From positions 186,001 through 250,000 of the forward strand of contig CAWKOA010000030.1 in assembly GCA_963851025.1 (NCBI GenBank): 64,000 nucleotides of DNA, written 5' to 3'. Positions 1-9,429 of this stretch are shown in pieces. The stretch comes from RYN-230 sp963851025 (GTDB lineage: Bacteria > Actinomycetota > Actinomycetes > Streptosporangiales > Streptosporangiaceae). The position numbers and the translations under genes are program-made. The notes below the pieces were generated by a model, which ran no database searches, was not told the origin of the DNA, and saw nothing but the letters and a program-made list of their open reading frames with translations. Position 1 is the stretch's first letter. Each line of letters opens with the position of its first letter.

Positions 1-602
1 CCACAGCCGCTTCAGCACGCAGGGCCAGCACCAGCGCGGCGGCCCCCATGGCCAGCACGTAGATCACCTGGACCAGGGTGGACTCGGGCTGGGCGGAGAA
101 CAGGATGGTCAGCAGGAGCAGCGAGCCGAACTCGCCGACCGAGCCGGCCACCACCAGGAGCTGGCCGAACTCGGTGGTGATCTCCTCGGCGTCACGCAGG
201 ACCGGGACCAGGACCCCGAGCGTGCTGGCCACCAGGCACAGCGCCAGCAGCCGCACGTCCGCGCCGGGCGCGATCGCGTGCAGCCCGAAGGCGACCGGGA
301 CGGCCAGCACCAGCGGACACCAGGAAGGCGGTCCCGGCCAGCCGGAAGGTCGGCCCGCGGAACCGCTCCGGCCGCACGTCCTGGCCGGCCAGGAAGAGCA
401 GGAAGCCCAGGCCCAGCAGGTACAGCACCTCGGCCGCGCCCTCGGCCCGGACCAGGCCCAGCACCTGCGGGCCGACCACGATCCCGGCCAGCACCTCGAG
501 CACCACCGGCGGCACCAGCCGCCGCGGCACCAGCCGGGCGATGAGCGGCGCCACGAACGCGGCCACCGCCACCACGAGCAGCCCGCCGTACTGGATCGTC
601 AC
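1..602 (-). CDS. Kef-type cation/proton antiporter, N-terminal part (runs off window)
   Basis: This is the 5' end of a monovalent cation/proton antiporter of the CPA2 (Kef/NapA) family, an integral membrane exchanger. It starts at a GTG at 602. The first ~100 residues are hydrophobic and contain the family segment PPVVLEVLAGIVVGPQVLG followed by FLLFLAGQDV, typical of transmembrane helices 2-3 of Kef-like proteins. The frame breaks near 322-326, after FLV. It resumes one base over as VLAVPVAFGLHAIAP and stays open to the window edge, ending VLALRAEAAV. The break looks like a one-base indel rather than decay, because both halves keep family character. The ion carried cannot be told from this part. 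It is divergent from cgoX, 62 bases away. Confidence 0.75.
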
Positions 603-664
603 CTGACCCGACCCCCCGGTGGTGATTTACCCGCGCGGCCAGAAGGCACCCGTAGGGTGAACGG

Positions 665-2155
665 GTGGAGCAGCCTGAGCAGCCGGAGCGCAGCCGGTCG
701 TCGCGATCATCGGGGCCGGCATCGCCGGGCTGGCCGCGGCGTTCTTCCTGCGTGACGAGCCGGTCCGGGTCGTCGTGCTGGAAGGATCGCCGCAGCTGGG
801 CGGCAAGCTGTCCGTGGCCGAGGTGGCGGGCTGCCGCCGTGGACGTGGGCGCCGAGGCGCTGCTGGCCCGCAGGCCGGAGGGCACCGGGCTGATCCGGGC
901 GGCCGGCCTGGGCGGCGAGCTGGTGTCGCCGGGCACCACCGCGGCCCGGATCTGGAGCCGCGGGGCGATGCACCCGCTGCCCGCCCGGCAGTTCATGGGC
1001 GTGCCCGCCGACCTCGGCGAGCTGGGCCAGGACCGGGCTGCTCTCGGCGGACGGGCTGGCCCGGGCCAGCCAGGAGCCGGGGCTGCCCGCCACCCACCGG
1101 GACGGCGACGTGTCGGTGGCCGGCTACGTGGCCGCCCGGTTCGGCCCGGAGGTCGTGGACCGGCTGGTCGACCCGCTGCTCGGCGGGGTGTACGCGGGGC
1201 GGTCCGAGGAACTGTCGTTCGAGGCGACGCTGCCCGGCCTGGCCCAGGCGTCCCGCACGCACGCCTCGCTGGCCGCTGCGGCCGCCTCGCTCGCTGCCGC
1301 CCCCGCCGCCGCCCGGCCAGCCGGCCAGCTGACCCGGGCCGGCAGCCGGCCCGCCCGGCCCGCCGTGTTCACCACCCTGGCGGGCGGCCTGGGCACCCTG
1401 CCGCCGGCCCTGGCGGCCGCCTCCGGCGCGCAGGTGCGGACCGGGGCCATGGTCCGCGAGCTGGCGCGCGGGCCGCGCGGCTGGCGGCTGACCATCGGCT
1501 CCGCGCACGCCCCCCAGCACCTGGACGCGGACGCGGTCATCCTGGCCCTGCCCGGCCGCCCGGCCAGCCGGCTGCTCGCCGGGGTGCCCGGCGCGGCCGG
1601 CGGCGGCCGCCGCGCTCGGCGAGATCGGCTACGCGAGCATGGCCATCGTCACCCTGGCCTACCCGGAGACCGCGTTCCCGCAGCTCCCGGAGGCCAGCGG
1701 GTACCTGGTCCCGGCGGTGGACGGGCGGCCGGTGAAGGCGGTCACGTTCTCCTCGGTCAAGTGGCCGCACCTGCGCGACCGCGCGGCCGGGCTGGTGTTC
1801 GTCCGCTGCTCGGTCGGCCGGATCGGCGAGGAGGCCATCCTGCAGCGCGACGACGCGGACCTGGCCGCGCTGGCCGCCGCCGACCTGGCCGCCGCGACCG
1901 GGGTAACCGGGCGCCGCCCGGCCGGCGCGGTGGTCACCCGCTGGGGCGGGGCCCTGCCCCAGTACACGGTCGGGCACCTGGACCGGGTGGCCCGGATCCA
2001 GGCCAGCCTGGCGGCCCAGCCCGGCCTGGCGGCCTGCGGCGCCGCCTACGCGGGGGTCGGCATCCCCGCGTGCATCGGCACGGCGCGGGCCGCGGTGGAT
2101 CAGGTGCTGGCCGGCCTCCGGGTCGGCAGCACGCCGAGCGCAAGGCGGAGAATAG
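665..2155 (+). CDS. cgoX: Coproporphyrinogen III oxidase (HemY/CgoX), frameshifted in assembly
   Basis: FAD-dependent oxidase that converts coproporphyrinogen III to coproporphyrin III in the coproporphyrin-dependent heme pathway of Gram-positives (older name HemY or protoporphyrinogen oxidase). Seen: an N-terminal dinucleotide fold VVAIIGAGIAGLAAAFFLR, then LEGSPQLGGKL, the segment RFGPEVVDRLVDPLLGGVYAG typical of the family, and a C-terminal FAD-binding stretch ending ACIGTARAAVDQVL. The expected total of about 490 residues fits. The reading frame changes near 695, 830, 1035, 1600 and 2140, so no single frame covers it. The start is taken at the GTG at 665. One frame ends with TAG at 2153-2155, just before chdC. 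The pairing with chdC strongly supports the coproporphyrin role over protoporphyrinogen oxidation. Confidence 0.85.
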
Positions 2156-2160
2156 GAGCC

Positions 2161-2988
2161 ATGGGAACGACTGAAGGCGTGGCGGCAGAAGGCGGCATCC
2201 CGGCGGAGAGCACGGGCGAGACGGCCGGTACCGGCACGCTCCCGGCCGACCCGTTCCCGGAGACGCAGCCGCAGCGGCCCGCGCGCCCGGGACCTGAACG
2301 AGCTCATCCGCTACACGATGTGGTCGGTGTTCCGGATCACCGGCTCGGGCGCGCTGGAGGCGGCCGCGTCGGTCACCGGCGTCGGGCCGGGACGGGCTGG
2401 CCGACGAGGTCGCCGAGCTGTCCCAGCAGGCGGCGGGCAAGGGCGTGGTCACCCGCGGCTGCTACGACCTGCAGGGCCTGCGGGCCGACGCCGACTACAT
2501 GTTCTGGTGGCACGCGCCGTCCTCCGACGACCTGCAGGAGATGTACGCCCGGTTCCGCCGGACCGCCCTGGGCCGGGCCAGCGAGCCGGTCTGGTCGGCG
2601 ATGGCGCTGCACCGGCCCGCGGAGTTCAACAAGAGCCACGTCCCCGCGTTCCTGGCCGAGGAGGAGCCCCGCGCGCTACGTGTCGGTGTACCCGTTCGTC
2701 CGGTCCTACGAGTGGTACCTGATGGACCCGGGCCAGCGCCGTGAGCTGCTGGCCGAGCACGGGAAGATGGCCCGCGAGTACCCCGACGTGCGGGCCAACA
2801 CCGTGGCCTGCTTCTCCCTCAACGACTACGAGTGGCTGCTCGCGTTCGAGGCCGACGAGCTGCACCGGATCGTGGACCTGATGCGGCACCTGCGCGGGGC
2901 GCGGGCCCGGCTGCACACCCGGGTGGAGATCCCCTTCTACACCGGCCGCCGCAAGCCCGTCCACGAACTGGTCGCCGCCCTCCCCTAA
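2161..2988 (+). CDS. chdC: Coproheme decarboxylase ChdC (HemQ), frameshifted in assembly
   Basis: Catalyses the last step of coproporphyrin-dependent heme synthesis: H2O2-dependent oxidative decarboxylation of coproheme to heme b. It belongs to the chlorite-dismutase superfamily. Seen in order: an actinobacterial N-terminal extension of about 40 residues, LIRYTMWSVFRITG, TRGCYDLQGLRADADYMFWW, then SVYPFVRSYEWYLM carrying the tyrosine expected at the catalytic position, EHGKMAR with the likely proximal heme histidine, and a C-terminus RVEIPFYTGRRKP. Length is about 275 residues. The frame shifts near 2281, 2395 and 2672. The ATG at 2161 follows AGGAG closely and lies 5 bases after the cgoX stop, so the two genes form an operon. 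Missing from this window is the ferrochelatase of the same pathway. Confidence 0.9.
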   Translation: MGTTEGVAAEGGIPAESTGETAGTGTLPADPFPETQPQRPARPGPERAHPLHDVVGVPDHRLGRAGGGRVGHRRRAGTGWPTRSPSCPSRRRARAWSPAAATTCRACGPTPTTCSGGTRRPPTTCRRCTPGSAGPPWAGPASRSGRRWRCTGPRSSTRATSPRSWPRRSPARYVSVYPFVRSYEWYLMDPGQRRELLAEHGKMAREYPDVRANTVACFSLNDYEWLLAFEADELHRIVDLMRHLRGARARLHTRVEIPFYTGRRKPVHELVAALP

Positions 2989-3067
2989 GGCCGCCTCCCT
3001 TAACGCCGCCCTCCGCTGAGGCCGCACTGCCCTGAAGGCCGCATTTTCCCTAACGCTGCCGTCCTGG

Positions 3068-3086
3068 CGGGCAGGCCGCCTGCCCG
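3068..3086. terminator. Hairpin between convergent chdC and mmpL-like genes
   Basis: An 8-bp perfect stem (CGGGCAGG with CCTGCCCG) has a 3-base loop and lies between two genes that converge. There is no T-run, as is usual for actinobacterial terminators. The rest of 2989-3103 holds only degenerate copies of an aaggccgc-like word. Confidence 0.45.
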
Positions 3087-3103
3087 GGTGCCCCCCGTGG
3101 CGG

Positions 3104-5383
3104 TCAGCTCTTGACCGCCGCCGCCGGCCGCGTGTCCGCGGTCAGCTGGGCGTCGCGCCGGGCCAGGTGCGACGGCCACCAGTTGAAGCGGCGGCACAGC
3201 ACCACGATGGCCGGGACCATCAGCGTGCGGACCAGGAAGGTGTCGATCAGCACGCCGAGCGCGATGGCCGCGCCCAGCTGCTTGATCTGGCTGGTGGCGC
3301 CGGTGACGCCCGCCGCGCCGAACGTCGCGGCCAGGATCAGCCCGGCCGAGGTCACCGTGGTCCCGGTGTGGTGCGCCGCGGTCCGGACCGCGGCGGCGCA
3401 GCGGCGCATGGTGCGCCTCCTCCCGGATCCGGCTCATGACCAGGATGTTGTAGTCCTCGCCCAGCGCCATCAGGAAGATGAACAGCAGGAACGGCAGCAC
3501 GAAGTTCAGCCCGGAGTCGCCTGCCCCGATCTGGAAGATGAGCACCGCGATGCCCAGCGCCGCGAAGTAGCTGAGCAGCACGGTCGCGACCAGGTACAGC
3601 GGGGCGACCACGCTGCGCAGCAGCAGCCCGAGCAGCAGCGCCAGCAGGACGATCACGACCGGCACGATCTCCTTCAGGTCGCTCTGCGACACGGTGCTCA
3701 CGTCGTAGGACGCCGGCGCCAGCCCGGCCACGCCGCTGTCCGTGGCGCCCACGCTGTGCTGCACGCTGGTGGTCGCGGTGCGCACCGAGGGGATCGCGTT
3801 GATGCGCGGCGGTGCTCGACGGCGAGCCCGGCCGTCAGCGCCGTGTAGAACTGGACGGTCTTGCCGTCGGGGCTGATGAACTGGGACAGCGAGCGGTACA
3901 GGTCGTACTGGTCCGCGGGCACCGGGCGTACCCGCGGGCTCGGTGGCCGGCAGCTTCCCGGGCGGCCCCAGCTCCTGGTACAGGCTGTCCAGCTGGCTGG
4001 TGGTGAGCTTGGTGCCGTTGGGGTCGAACGGGCCGGCCGACCGAGGAGAACACGGACTTCCTGGCCAGGTCGGTCTCGGCCTGGCTGACCGGGGTGAGGT
4101 TCTTCCACACCGACGCCTTGTAGACCATGAGCACCTGGGTCGGGTTGGCCACCGCGGCCGGGTAGTGGTTGTTGATCACGTTGGTGCCGTTGGCCGACTG
4201 GCTTCCGGGCGGGCCGGTGGTCTGGCCGCCGAAGCCGCTGGAGGTGTACCCGAACGCGAACACGCCCAGCACGCCCAGGAACACCACGCCGCAGACCAGC
4301 GTGACCACCGGGTGCGCGATGACATGGTCGGCGAGCCGGGCGTAGAGGCCCTCCTGCTTGGCGGCCCGGACCGGGCGCGGCCAGAACACCGCCTTGCCGA
4401 ACACCCCGAGCAGCGCGGGCAGCAGGGTGAGCGCGGCCAGCAGCATCAGGAACGACGCCCAGCGCCAGCGCCGGGCCGAGCCCCGAGTACAGCCCGAACG
4501 ACGCCAGCAGCAGGGTGAGCAGGGCCACGATGACCGTGCCCGCCGAGAACGTGATCGACTCGCCCACGTACCGGCCGGCGCGCTCGATGGCCACGTGCGG
4601 CGACGCGCCCGCGGCGATCTCCTCGCGCACCCGCATGATGAAGAACAGGCCGTAGTCGGTGCCCGCGCCGAGCAGCAGCACGGTGAGCATGGTCTGGGTG
4701 ATGGTGGACACCTGCAGGCCGGCCTTGGACGCCTCGGCGATGATGGCGCCGGACATCAGCAGCACCCAGATCGCGGGCAGCAGGGTGACCAGCGGCGCGC
4801 CCACCGCCCGGAACACGATGATCAGCATGACCAGGATGACCAGGACCGACAGGTCCTCGGTGAGCTTCTGCGCGTGGGCCTGGGAGTTCTGGTTATCCAC
4901 CGCGCTGGGCAGCTGCCCGGTCAGGTAGGAGGACAGCCCGGACGGCAGCGCGAAGCTGCTCATCGTGGAGCGGATGGCCGCCACGGTGGGGGAGGCCTTG
5001 GTGCTGGAGGTCAGCACGCTGATGACCAGCTGGGCCTTGTCCACCTTGCCGTCCTTGGACAGGCCCTGGTCGGAGACCGAGACGACGTGGTCGTCCTTGG
5101 CGATCTTGTTCTGCAGCTTGGTGACGGACTGCTGGTCGCTGGCGGTCAGCGTGGACTTGCCCAGCACGACCAGGGTGCCGGTGGTGTCGTTCGTGGGCTG
5201 GAAGGGCGCGGCCAGGTTCATCGCGTGCACGCTGGGCGAGCTGGCCGGGAGGAACGAGCTGTTGTCGGTGTTGACCGCGCTGCCCAGCGAGGGGAACAAG
5301 GCGATGCACAGGGCGCCCGCGATGATCCACAAGGCGATGATCGCGTACCGGAACCGGATGGCGAACCGCGCCAGCCCAGCCAT
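3104..5383 (-). CDS. MMPL-family RND transporter, frameshifted in assembly
   Basis: Large inner-membrane transporter of the MmpL branch of the RND superfamily (lipid, siderophore or drug efflux). Seen: N-terminal helix FAIRFRYAIIALWIIAGAL, an extracytoplasmic loop with VNTDNSSFLPASSPSV, then helices 2-6 with the family motif GAGTDYGLFFIMRVREEI. A second loop follows, and a second half repeats the pattern with LMALGEDYNILVMSRIREE and TSAGLILAATFGAAGV. Span is about 760 residues, normal for the family. Frames change near 4460, several times between 4040 and 3780, and near 3400. The start is the ATG at 5383. A palindrome 76 bases upstream may be its operator. Substrate is not predictable, since no lipid-synthesis partner lies next to it. 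Confidence 0.85.
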
Positions 5384-5458
5384 GAAGTTCCCCACAGCGC
5401 GCCCCCCCGGACAGCAACGCACCTTCGCGTCACCGGGGACAGTACCCACCCTGCGCAA

Positions 5459-5475
5459 TTACTTAAAGTAGGTAA
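5459..5475. promoter_or_regulatory. Imperfect palindrome upstream of the MMPL gene
   Basis: TTACTTAAAGTAGGTAA pairs at 6 of 8 positions around its centre. It is conspicuously AT-rich in GC-rich surroundings and lies 76 bases before the transporter start. MMPL genes are commonly repressed by TetR-type proteins that bind such sites. No regulator gene lies next to it, so the assignment is inference. Confidence 0.35.
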
Positions 5476-5515
5476 CATTCCCCCGGCGTGGCCAGCGGGG
5501 CTGGGAACGGGCGGG

Positions 5516-5919
5516 TCAGCTCTCGGCCGGTTCCAGGCTCAGCGAGACGAGTTGATGCACCAGCGCTGGTCCGTGGGCACCTCGTAGCCCTCGCCCTCGA
5601 ACACGTGACCGAGGTGGGACTCGCAGTTGGCGCAGCGGGCCTCGACCCGCCGCATGCCGAGCGAGTTGTCCTCGATCAGGATCACCGCGTCGTCCTCGGT
5701 GGGCTGGTAGAAGCTGGGCCAGCCGCAATGCGAGTCGAATTTCGCGTCCGACCGGAACAGCTCGGCCCCGCAAGCCCGGCAGCGGTAGACACCCTCGGTC
5801 TTGGTGTCCGTGTATTCCCCGGTGAACGGCGCTTCGGTGCCCGCCTGGCGGAGCACCCGGTACTCCTCCGGGCTGAGCGCTTCCCGCCATTCGGTCTCTG
5901 TTCGGCGCACCTTGTCCAT
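5516..5919 (-). CDS. msrB: Peptide-methionine (R)-S-oxide reductase MsrB
   Basis: Repairs oxidised methionine, reducing the R-sulfoxide. The single SelR domain is complete: DKVRRTETEWREALSPEEY, two zinc-binding CxxC pairs (CRAC near residue 48 and CANC near residue 95), the substrate segment CGWPSFYQP, SHLGHVFEG, and the catalytic cysteine in RWCINS. The start is the ATG at 5919. Right after CINS the frame ends early at 5539, but one base over it continues as SLSLEPAES and stops at 5516, which matches the family end better. A one-base indel near 5545 is therefore likely. The gene lies upstream of the MMPL transporter on the same strand, separated by the palindrome. Confidence 0.9.
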
Positions 5920-5986
5920 GCCCGTGAGACTACCCGGCCCCCCTACCGCTACCCTCGTCTCGGCGAGATCACGGAGGCGTTGACTC

Positions 5987-6544
5987 ATGGAGTGGCTGAA
6001 TGAGCCGGCAAGCTGGCAGCGGACCGACGACGTACTGCAGGTGAACGTCGACCCGGGTACCGACTTCTGGCGGGTCACCGGCTACGGCTACATCCGCGAC
6101 AGCGGCCACGTGTACGGCGAGGTGCTGGCCGGTGACCTGGACGTGGCCGTGCGCATCCGCGGGAACTGGTCGGCGCAGTACGACCAGGCCGGCGTCATGC
6201 TCCGGGCGGACGAGCGGACCTGGCTGAAGACCGGGATCGAGTTCTTCGAGGGCCGCCCCCGGCTGAGCACCGTGCTCACCCTCGGCCTGTCCAGCTGGAC
6301 GGTGGCGAACCTGCCCGACGACACGGACGACGTCGCGCTGCGGCTCTCCCGCCGCGGTGACGCGGTGGAGATCCGCTACAGCACCGACGACGGCCCGCCC
6401 GACCTGGCCGCCCTGGTCTACCTGCCGCCCGACAGCGAGCTGCTGGCCGGGGTGATGTGCGCCGCGCCGGAAGGGCCCGGGTTCAGCGTGTCCTTCCACG
6501 AGCTGCGCATCGCCGGCCGCGAGCAGGCGGCCCGCCCCGCCTGA
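5987..6544 (+). CDS. DUF1349 (concanavalin-like fold) protein
   Basis: A 185-residue soluble protein made of one DUF1349 domain, a lectin/glucanase-like beta-sandwich. The signature is clear: FEVTxDPGTDFW-like start (VNVDPGTDFWRVTGYGY), RIRGNWSAQYDQAGVMLR, then WLKTGIEFFEGRPRLSTV and a C-terminal strand GFSVSFHELRI. There is no signal peptide or membrane segment, so it is probably cytoplasmic. Bacterial members have no established reaction; sugar or glycoconjugate binding is a fold-based guess. It is preceded by msrB on the other strand with 67 bases between, so both share an intergenic promoter region. Confidence 0.85.
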   Translation: MEWLNEPASWQRTDDVLQVNVDPGTDFWRVTGYGYIRDSGHVYGEVLAGDLDVAVRIRGNWSAQYDQAGVMLRADERTWLKTGIEFFEGRPRLSTVLTLGLSSWTVANLPDDTDDVALRLSRRGDAVEIRYSTDDGPPDLAALVYLPPDSELLAGVMCAAPEGPGFSVSFHELRIAGREQAARPA

Positions 6545-6601
6545 GTCACGGCGCCCGCGCAGCTCATTGTCTGGCCGGTAATCGCGATATAGCTTGGTTT
6601 T

Positions 6602-7024
6602 ATGGACCAGCGGGCGCACGAAGATGTCGCGGCAGCGGCAGCCGTGCACACCGAACTGGGCCGGGCGTACGACGGGGCCGTGGCCGAAGGCCTGGTCGAG
6701 AGGATCAGCTCGGAGATCGACAAGCAAGTGGACGCCAGGCTGGCCGAACATGGCATCCAGTCCAGCCAGGCGGCGTGGGCGAATGTCGCTATGGGCCTGG
6801 GGTCGGTCGGGCTGGGCATCGGCGCCACCGCCGTGACGCTGCACGCCTACTCGGTCAGCAGAGTCGCGCCTAAGGCCACGATCAATCTGGGGCCCTTGCA
6901 TGGATCGGTGATGACGACGACCAGCTCGGTGAGCACCGCCCAGCTGGTCCTGGTCGCGCTGATCTGGGCCGCCATCGCGGTCATCAACGTTGCTTACGCT
7001 CGCCGCCACCCCCGCCGGCCGTGA
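6602..7024 (+). CDS. Small two-helix membrane protein of unknown function
   Basis: A 140-residue protein. Residues 1-50 are charged and helical (ELGRAYDGAVAEGLVERI, then SSEIDKQVDARLAEHG), likely a cytoplasmic coiled coil. Two hydrophobic segments follow, at about 58-80 (VAMGLGSVGLGIGATAVTL) and 115-132 (LVLVALIWAAIAVINVAYA), with a short basic tail. Similar small proteins are common in actinobacteria and have no assigned role. It stands alone: 57 bases after the DUF1349 gene and convergent with the redoxin gene 15 bases away. Confidence 0.6.
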   Translation: MDQRAHEDVAAAAAVHTELGRAYDGAVAEGLVERISSEIDKQVDARLAEHGIQSSQAAWANVAMGLGSVGLGIGATAVTLHAYSVSRVAPKATINLGPLHGSVMTTTSSVSTAQLVLVALIWAAIAVINVAYARRHPRRP

Positions 7025-7039
7025 CCGCGGCTGGCCGTT

Positions 7040-8059
7040 CTAGCCGAAGGTGAACACGTAGGCCTGGATTCCGGGGTCGGGGAAGGTGATCTCGAAGGTG
7101 CGGTCGGTGATGCGGCCGCCCTGCCGGATGAGCTGGTAGAGCCGCTGCTGCCCGACCTGCCCGCGGCCCTGGTCGTCAACATCGGTTCCATGGTCCGCGC
7201 CCGGTGGCTGTCCGTCGATGAGGACGCGGAACGGCACGGAAGTTCCCGGGCCTGCCGGTCCCATGACCAGGTGCAGATCGCGGGCGTGGAAACGGCAGAC
7301 GATCCGCCCGCCGGGCGCGTTCAGCGTGGTGGCCTGCTCTTCCATCGTCCAGTCCCCGGACAGCGCCCACTGGTTGAGTTCCAGCTGCGCGGGGGCGGTG
7401 TAGCCGCGACGCTGGCCCGGCAGCGCGCCGCCGGGGGAGGCGAAGTTCTCGGTGCGCTCGTAGCCGGTGTAGTTCTCCGGTGATCTCAGGCTGGCCCAGT
7501 CGGCAGGCGCTTCGATACCGCGGGCATCGACCGATACCAGCTCCCGGTCGATGTCGCCGGATCCGGCCTCGGCCAGCAGATGCTGGATGATCATTTCTGA
7601 CTGCTGGTACTCGCCTTCGCCGAAGTGGTGATGCCGGATATGCCCGCTGGCGTCGGCGAAGTAGAGGGCGGGCCAGTAGTGGTTGGCAAAAGCACGCCAT
7701 ATCGCATAGTCGTTATCGAGCGCGACCGGGTAGGCGATTCCCATGTCCTTCGTGGCCCGGCTGACGTTGTCGGGGTGGTGCTCGAACGCGAACTCGGGCG
7801 TGTGCACGCCGATCACGGCCAGCCCGTGGTCGGCGTATTTGGCGGCCCAGGCGCGGACGTAGGGAAGCTGGCGTAGCCAGTTGATGCAGGTGTAGGTCCA
7901 GAAGCCAGCCAGGACAACTTTCCCGCGCAGGCCTGCTGGGGTCAGCGGGGGCGAATTGAGCCACCCGGTCGCGCCGCCGAACGCGGGCAGTTCGCCCTCA
8001 ACGGGCAGCCGGACCGAGGCCGTGTGCAGTCCGGCGGGCGTACGCCAGTGCGCGTTCAT
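7040..8059 (-). CDS. Thioredoxin-like redoxin with DipZ-type C-terminal domain, resolving Cys lost
   Basis: A 339-residue protein with two domains. Residues ~35-170 form a TlpA/DipZ-like thioredoxin fold (LRGKVVLAGFWTYTCINWL, then VIGVHTPEFAFE). Residues ~190-339 match the sugar-binding-like C-terminal domain of mycobacterial DipZ (NYTGYERTENFASPGG, GRIVCRFHARDLHLVMGP). In DipZ the active site reads CINC; here it reads CINW, so the second cysteine is missing and ordinary disulfide exchange is not possible. There is no transmembrane CcdA part and no obvious signal peptide. It could act as a one-cysteine peroxidase-like or binding protein. It lies 24 bases downstream of the epoxide hydrolase on the same strand, probably one transcript. 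Confidence 0.8.
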   Translation of the reverse strand: MNAHWRTPAGLHTASVRLPVEGELPAFGGATGWLNSPPLTPAGLRGKVVLAGFWTYTCINWLRQLPYVRAWAAKYADHGLAVIGVHTPEFAFEHHPDNVSRATKDMGIAYPVALDNDYAIWRAFANHYWPALYFADASGHIRHHHFGEGEYQQSEMIIQHLLAEAGSGDIDRELVSVDARGIEAPADWASLRSPENYTGYERTENFASPGGALPGQRRGYTAPAQLELNQWALSGDWTMEEQATTLNAPGGRIVCRFHARDLHLVMGPAGPGTSVPFRVLIDGQPPGADHGTDVDDQGRGQVGQQRLYQLIRQGGRITDRTFEITFPDPGIQAYVFTFG

Positions 8060-8083
8060 GAAGATCCTTCCGCCTCGGCCCGC

Positions 8084-9283
8084 TTAGCGCAGTGACCGGA
8101 AAGAGTCCCGCATCTCGGCGGCGAACAGGTCCGGCTGTTCCCACGCGGCGAAGTGGCCGCCCCGGTCGAGCCGGTTGTAGTGGATCAGGTTCTTGGGATA
8201 CGCGCGCTCGGCCCAGCTCCGCGGGGCCTGATAGAGCTCGTCGGGGAAGACGCTGATGGCGAACGGGATGGTGATGTCCTTGGCGTCGAAGAAGTCCGCC
8301 TTGTTCTCCCAGTAGAGGCGCCCGGAGGAAACCCCGGTGTTCGTCAGCCAGTAGAGCGTGATGTTGTCCAGGATGTCGTCCCGGGTAAGGTCGCCCGCGG
8401 GGTGTCCCTGGAGGACCTGTCCTACGAGCCCGGGCTGCCCGGCACCGTCGCCGTGGTCAATCATGAACGCGGCCAGATCGGCCGGTGAGTCGGCCAGTCC
8501 GTACAACGTCTGCGGGCGGGTCGTCATGATCTGCGCGTAGGCCACGTGCTTCGCATAGAAGGTGCTCAGCTGCTCGTACGCACGTTGTTCCTCGTCGGAC
8601 AGGCCGGCTGGCGGCGGGTCGCCGCGCTGGACCGCCTTGTTGATCTCGGCTGGGGCGGTACCCGGCATGTTGGAGTGAATGCCGAGCAACTCCGGCGCCG
8701 CCTGTATACCCATCGTCTGCGTGACAGCCGCCCCCCAGTCCCCGCCCTGCGCCACGAACCGGCTGTATCCGAGGCGCTTCATCAGCACCACCCAGGCCCG
8801 CGCGGTGGCGGCCGGATCCCAGCCGGTGGTGGCCGGCTTGGCGGAGAACCCGTAGCCCGGCAGCGAGGGAATCACCAGGTGGAACGCGTCGGCTGCGCTC
8901 GCGCCATGCGCGGTGGGATTGGTGAGCGGGTCGATGATCTTCAATTGCTCGATGACCGAGCCGGGCCACCCGTGCGTGACGATCAGCGGCAGCGCGTCCT
9001 CGTGCGGGGAGCGGACGTGAATGAAATGAAGGTCAAGCCCATCGATCTGGGTCAGGAAGTGCGGCCGGGCGTTCAGCTTCGCCTCGCACTTGCCCCAGTC
9101 GTAGTCGGTTCCCCAGTAGCGCGCGAGATCCTGCATCATCGCGAGCGGCACGCCCTGCGAGTCGTCGGTGACCGTCTCGCGCTCGGGCCACCTGGTCGCG
9201 TTGATGCGCCTGCGCAATTCGGTAAGTTCCGCGTCCGGGAAGCCGACGCGGAACGGGCGGACGGTGCTGTCTCCGGTGGGCAT
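8084..9283 (-). CDS. Epoxide hydrolase (EHN-type, alpha/beta hydrolase)
   Basis: A 399-residue enzyme with an N-terminal EHN lid domain (FRVGFPDAELTELRRRINAT, WPERE) followed by an alpha/beta-hydrolase fold. HGWPGS near residue 105 is the oxyanion-hole motif, and the nucleophile is the aspartate in GGDWGA near residue 180. The general base histidine is in GGHFAAWEQP near the C-terminus. These belong to the microsomal/juvenile-hormone epoxide hydrolase group, which opens epoxides to diols. The natural substrate is unknown; actinomycetes use such enzymes for xenobiotics and polyketides. The frame is intact. It is followed by the redoxin gene. Confidence 0.88.
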   Translation of the reverse strand: MPTGDSTVRPFRVGFPDAELTELRRRINATRWPERETVTDDSQGVPLAMMQDLARYWGTDYDWGKCEAKLNARPHFLTQIDGLDLHFIHVRSPHEDALPLIVTHGWPGSVIEQLKIIDPLTNPTAHGASAADAFHLVIPSLPGYGFSAKPATTGWDPAATARAWVVLMKRLGYSRFVAQGGDWGAAVTQTMGIQAAPELLGIHSNMPGTAPAEINKAVQRGDPPPAGLSDEEQRAYEQLSTFYAKHVAYAQIMTTRPQTLYGLADSPADLAAFMIDHGDGAGQPGLVGQVLQGHPAGDLTRDDILDNITLYWLTNTGVSSGRLYWENKADFFDAKDITIPFAISVFPDELYQAPRSWAERAYPKNLIHYNRLDRGGHFAAWEQPDLFAAEMRDSFRSLR

Positions 9284-9429
9284 GTCCGTCTCCTAAGCCT
9301 TGGCGATTCCGCGCGTCCGGCACCGGCGCTCTCTAGGCAGAAGCCATCTGGTATCAGCGTCGCACGCCGGGCGGCGCCTCACCACCCTTCAAGTCACCGC
9401 TCAGGACCCATGGGCACGGTCCCCGGGCA

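Noticed and set aside
109..996. A long minus-strand open frame over the antiporter and cgoX starts
   Set aside because: Its translation is low-complexity Arg/Gly/Ala and has no family character; both real genes here are clear in other frames.
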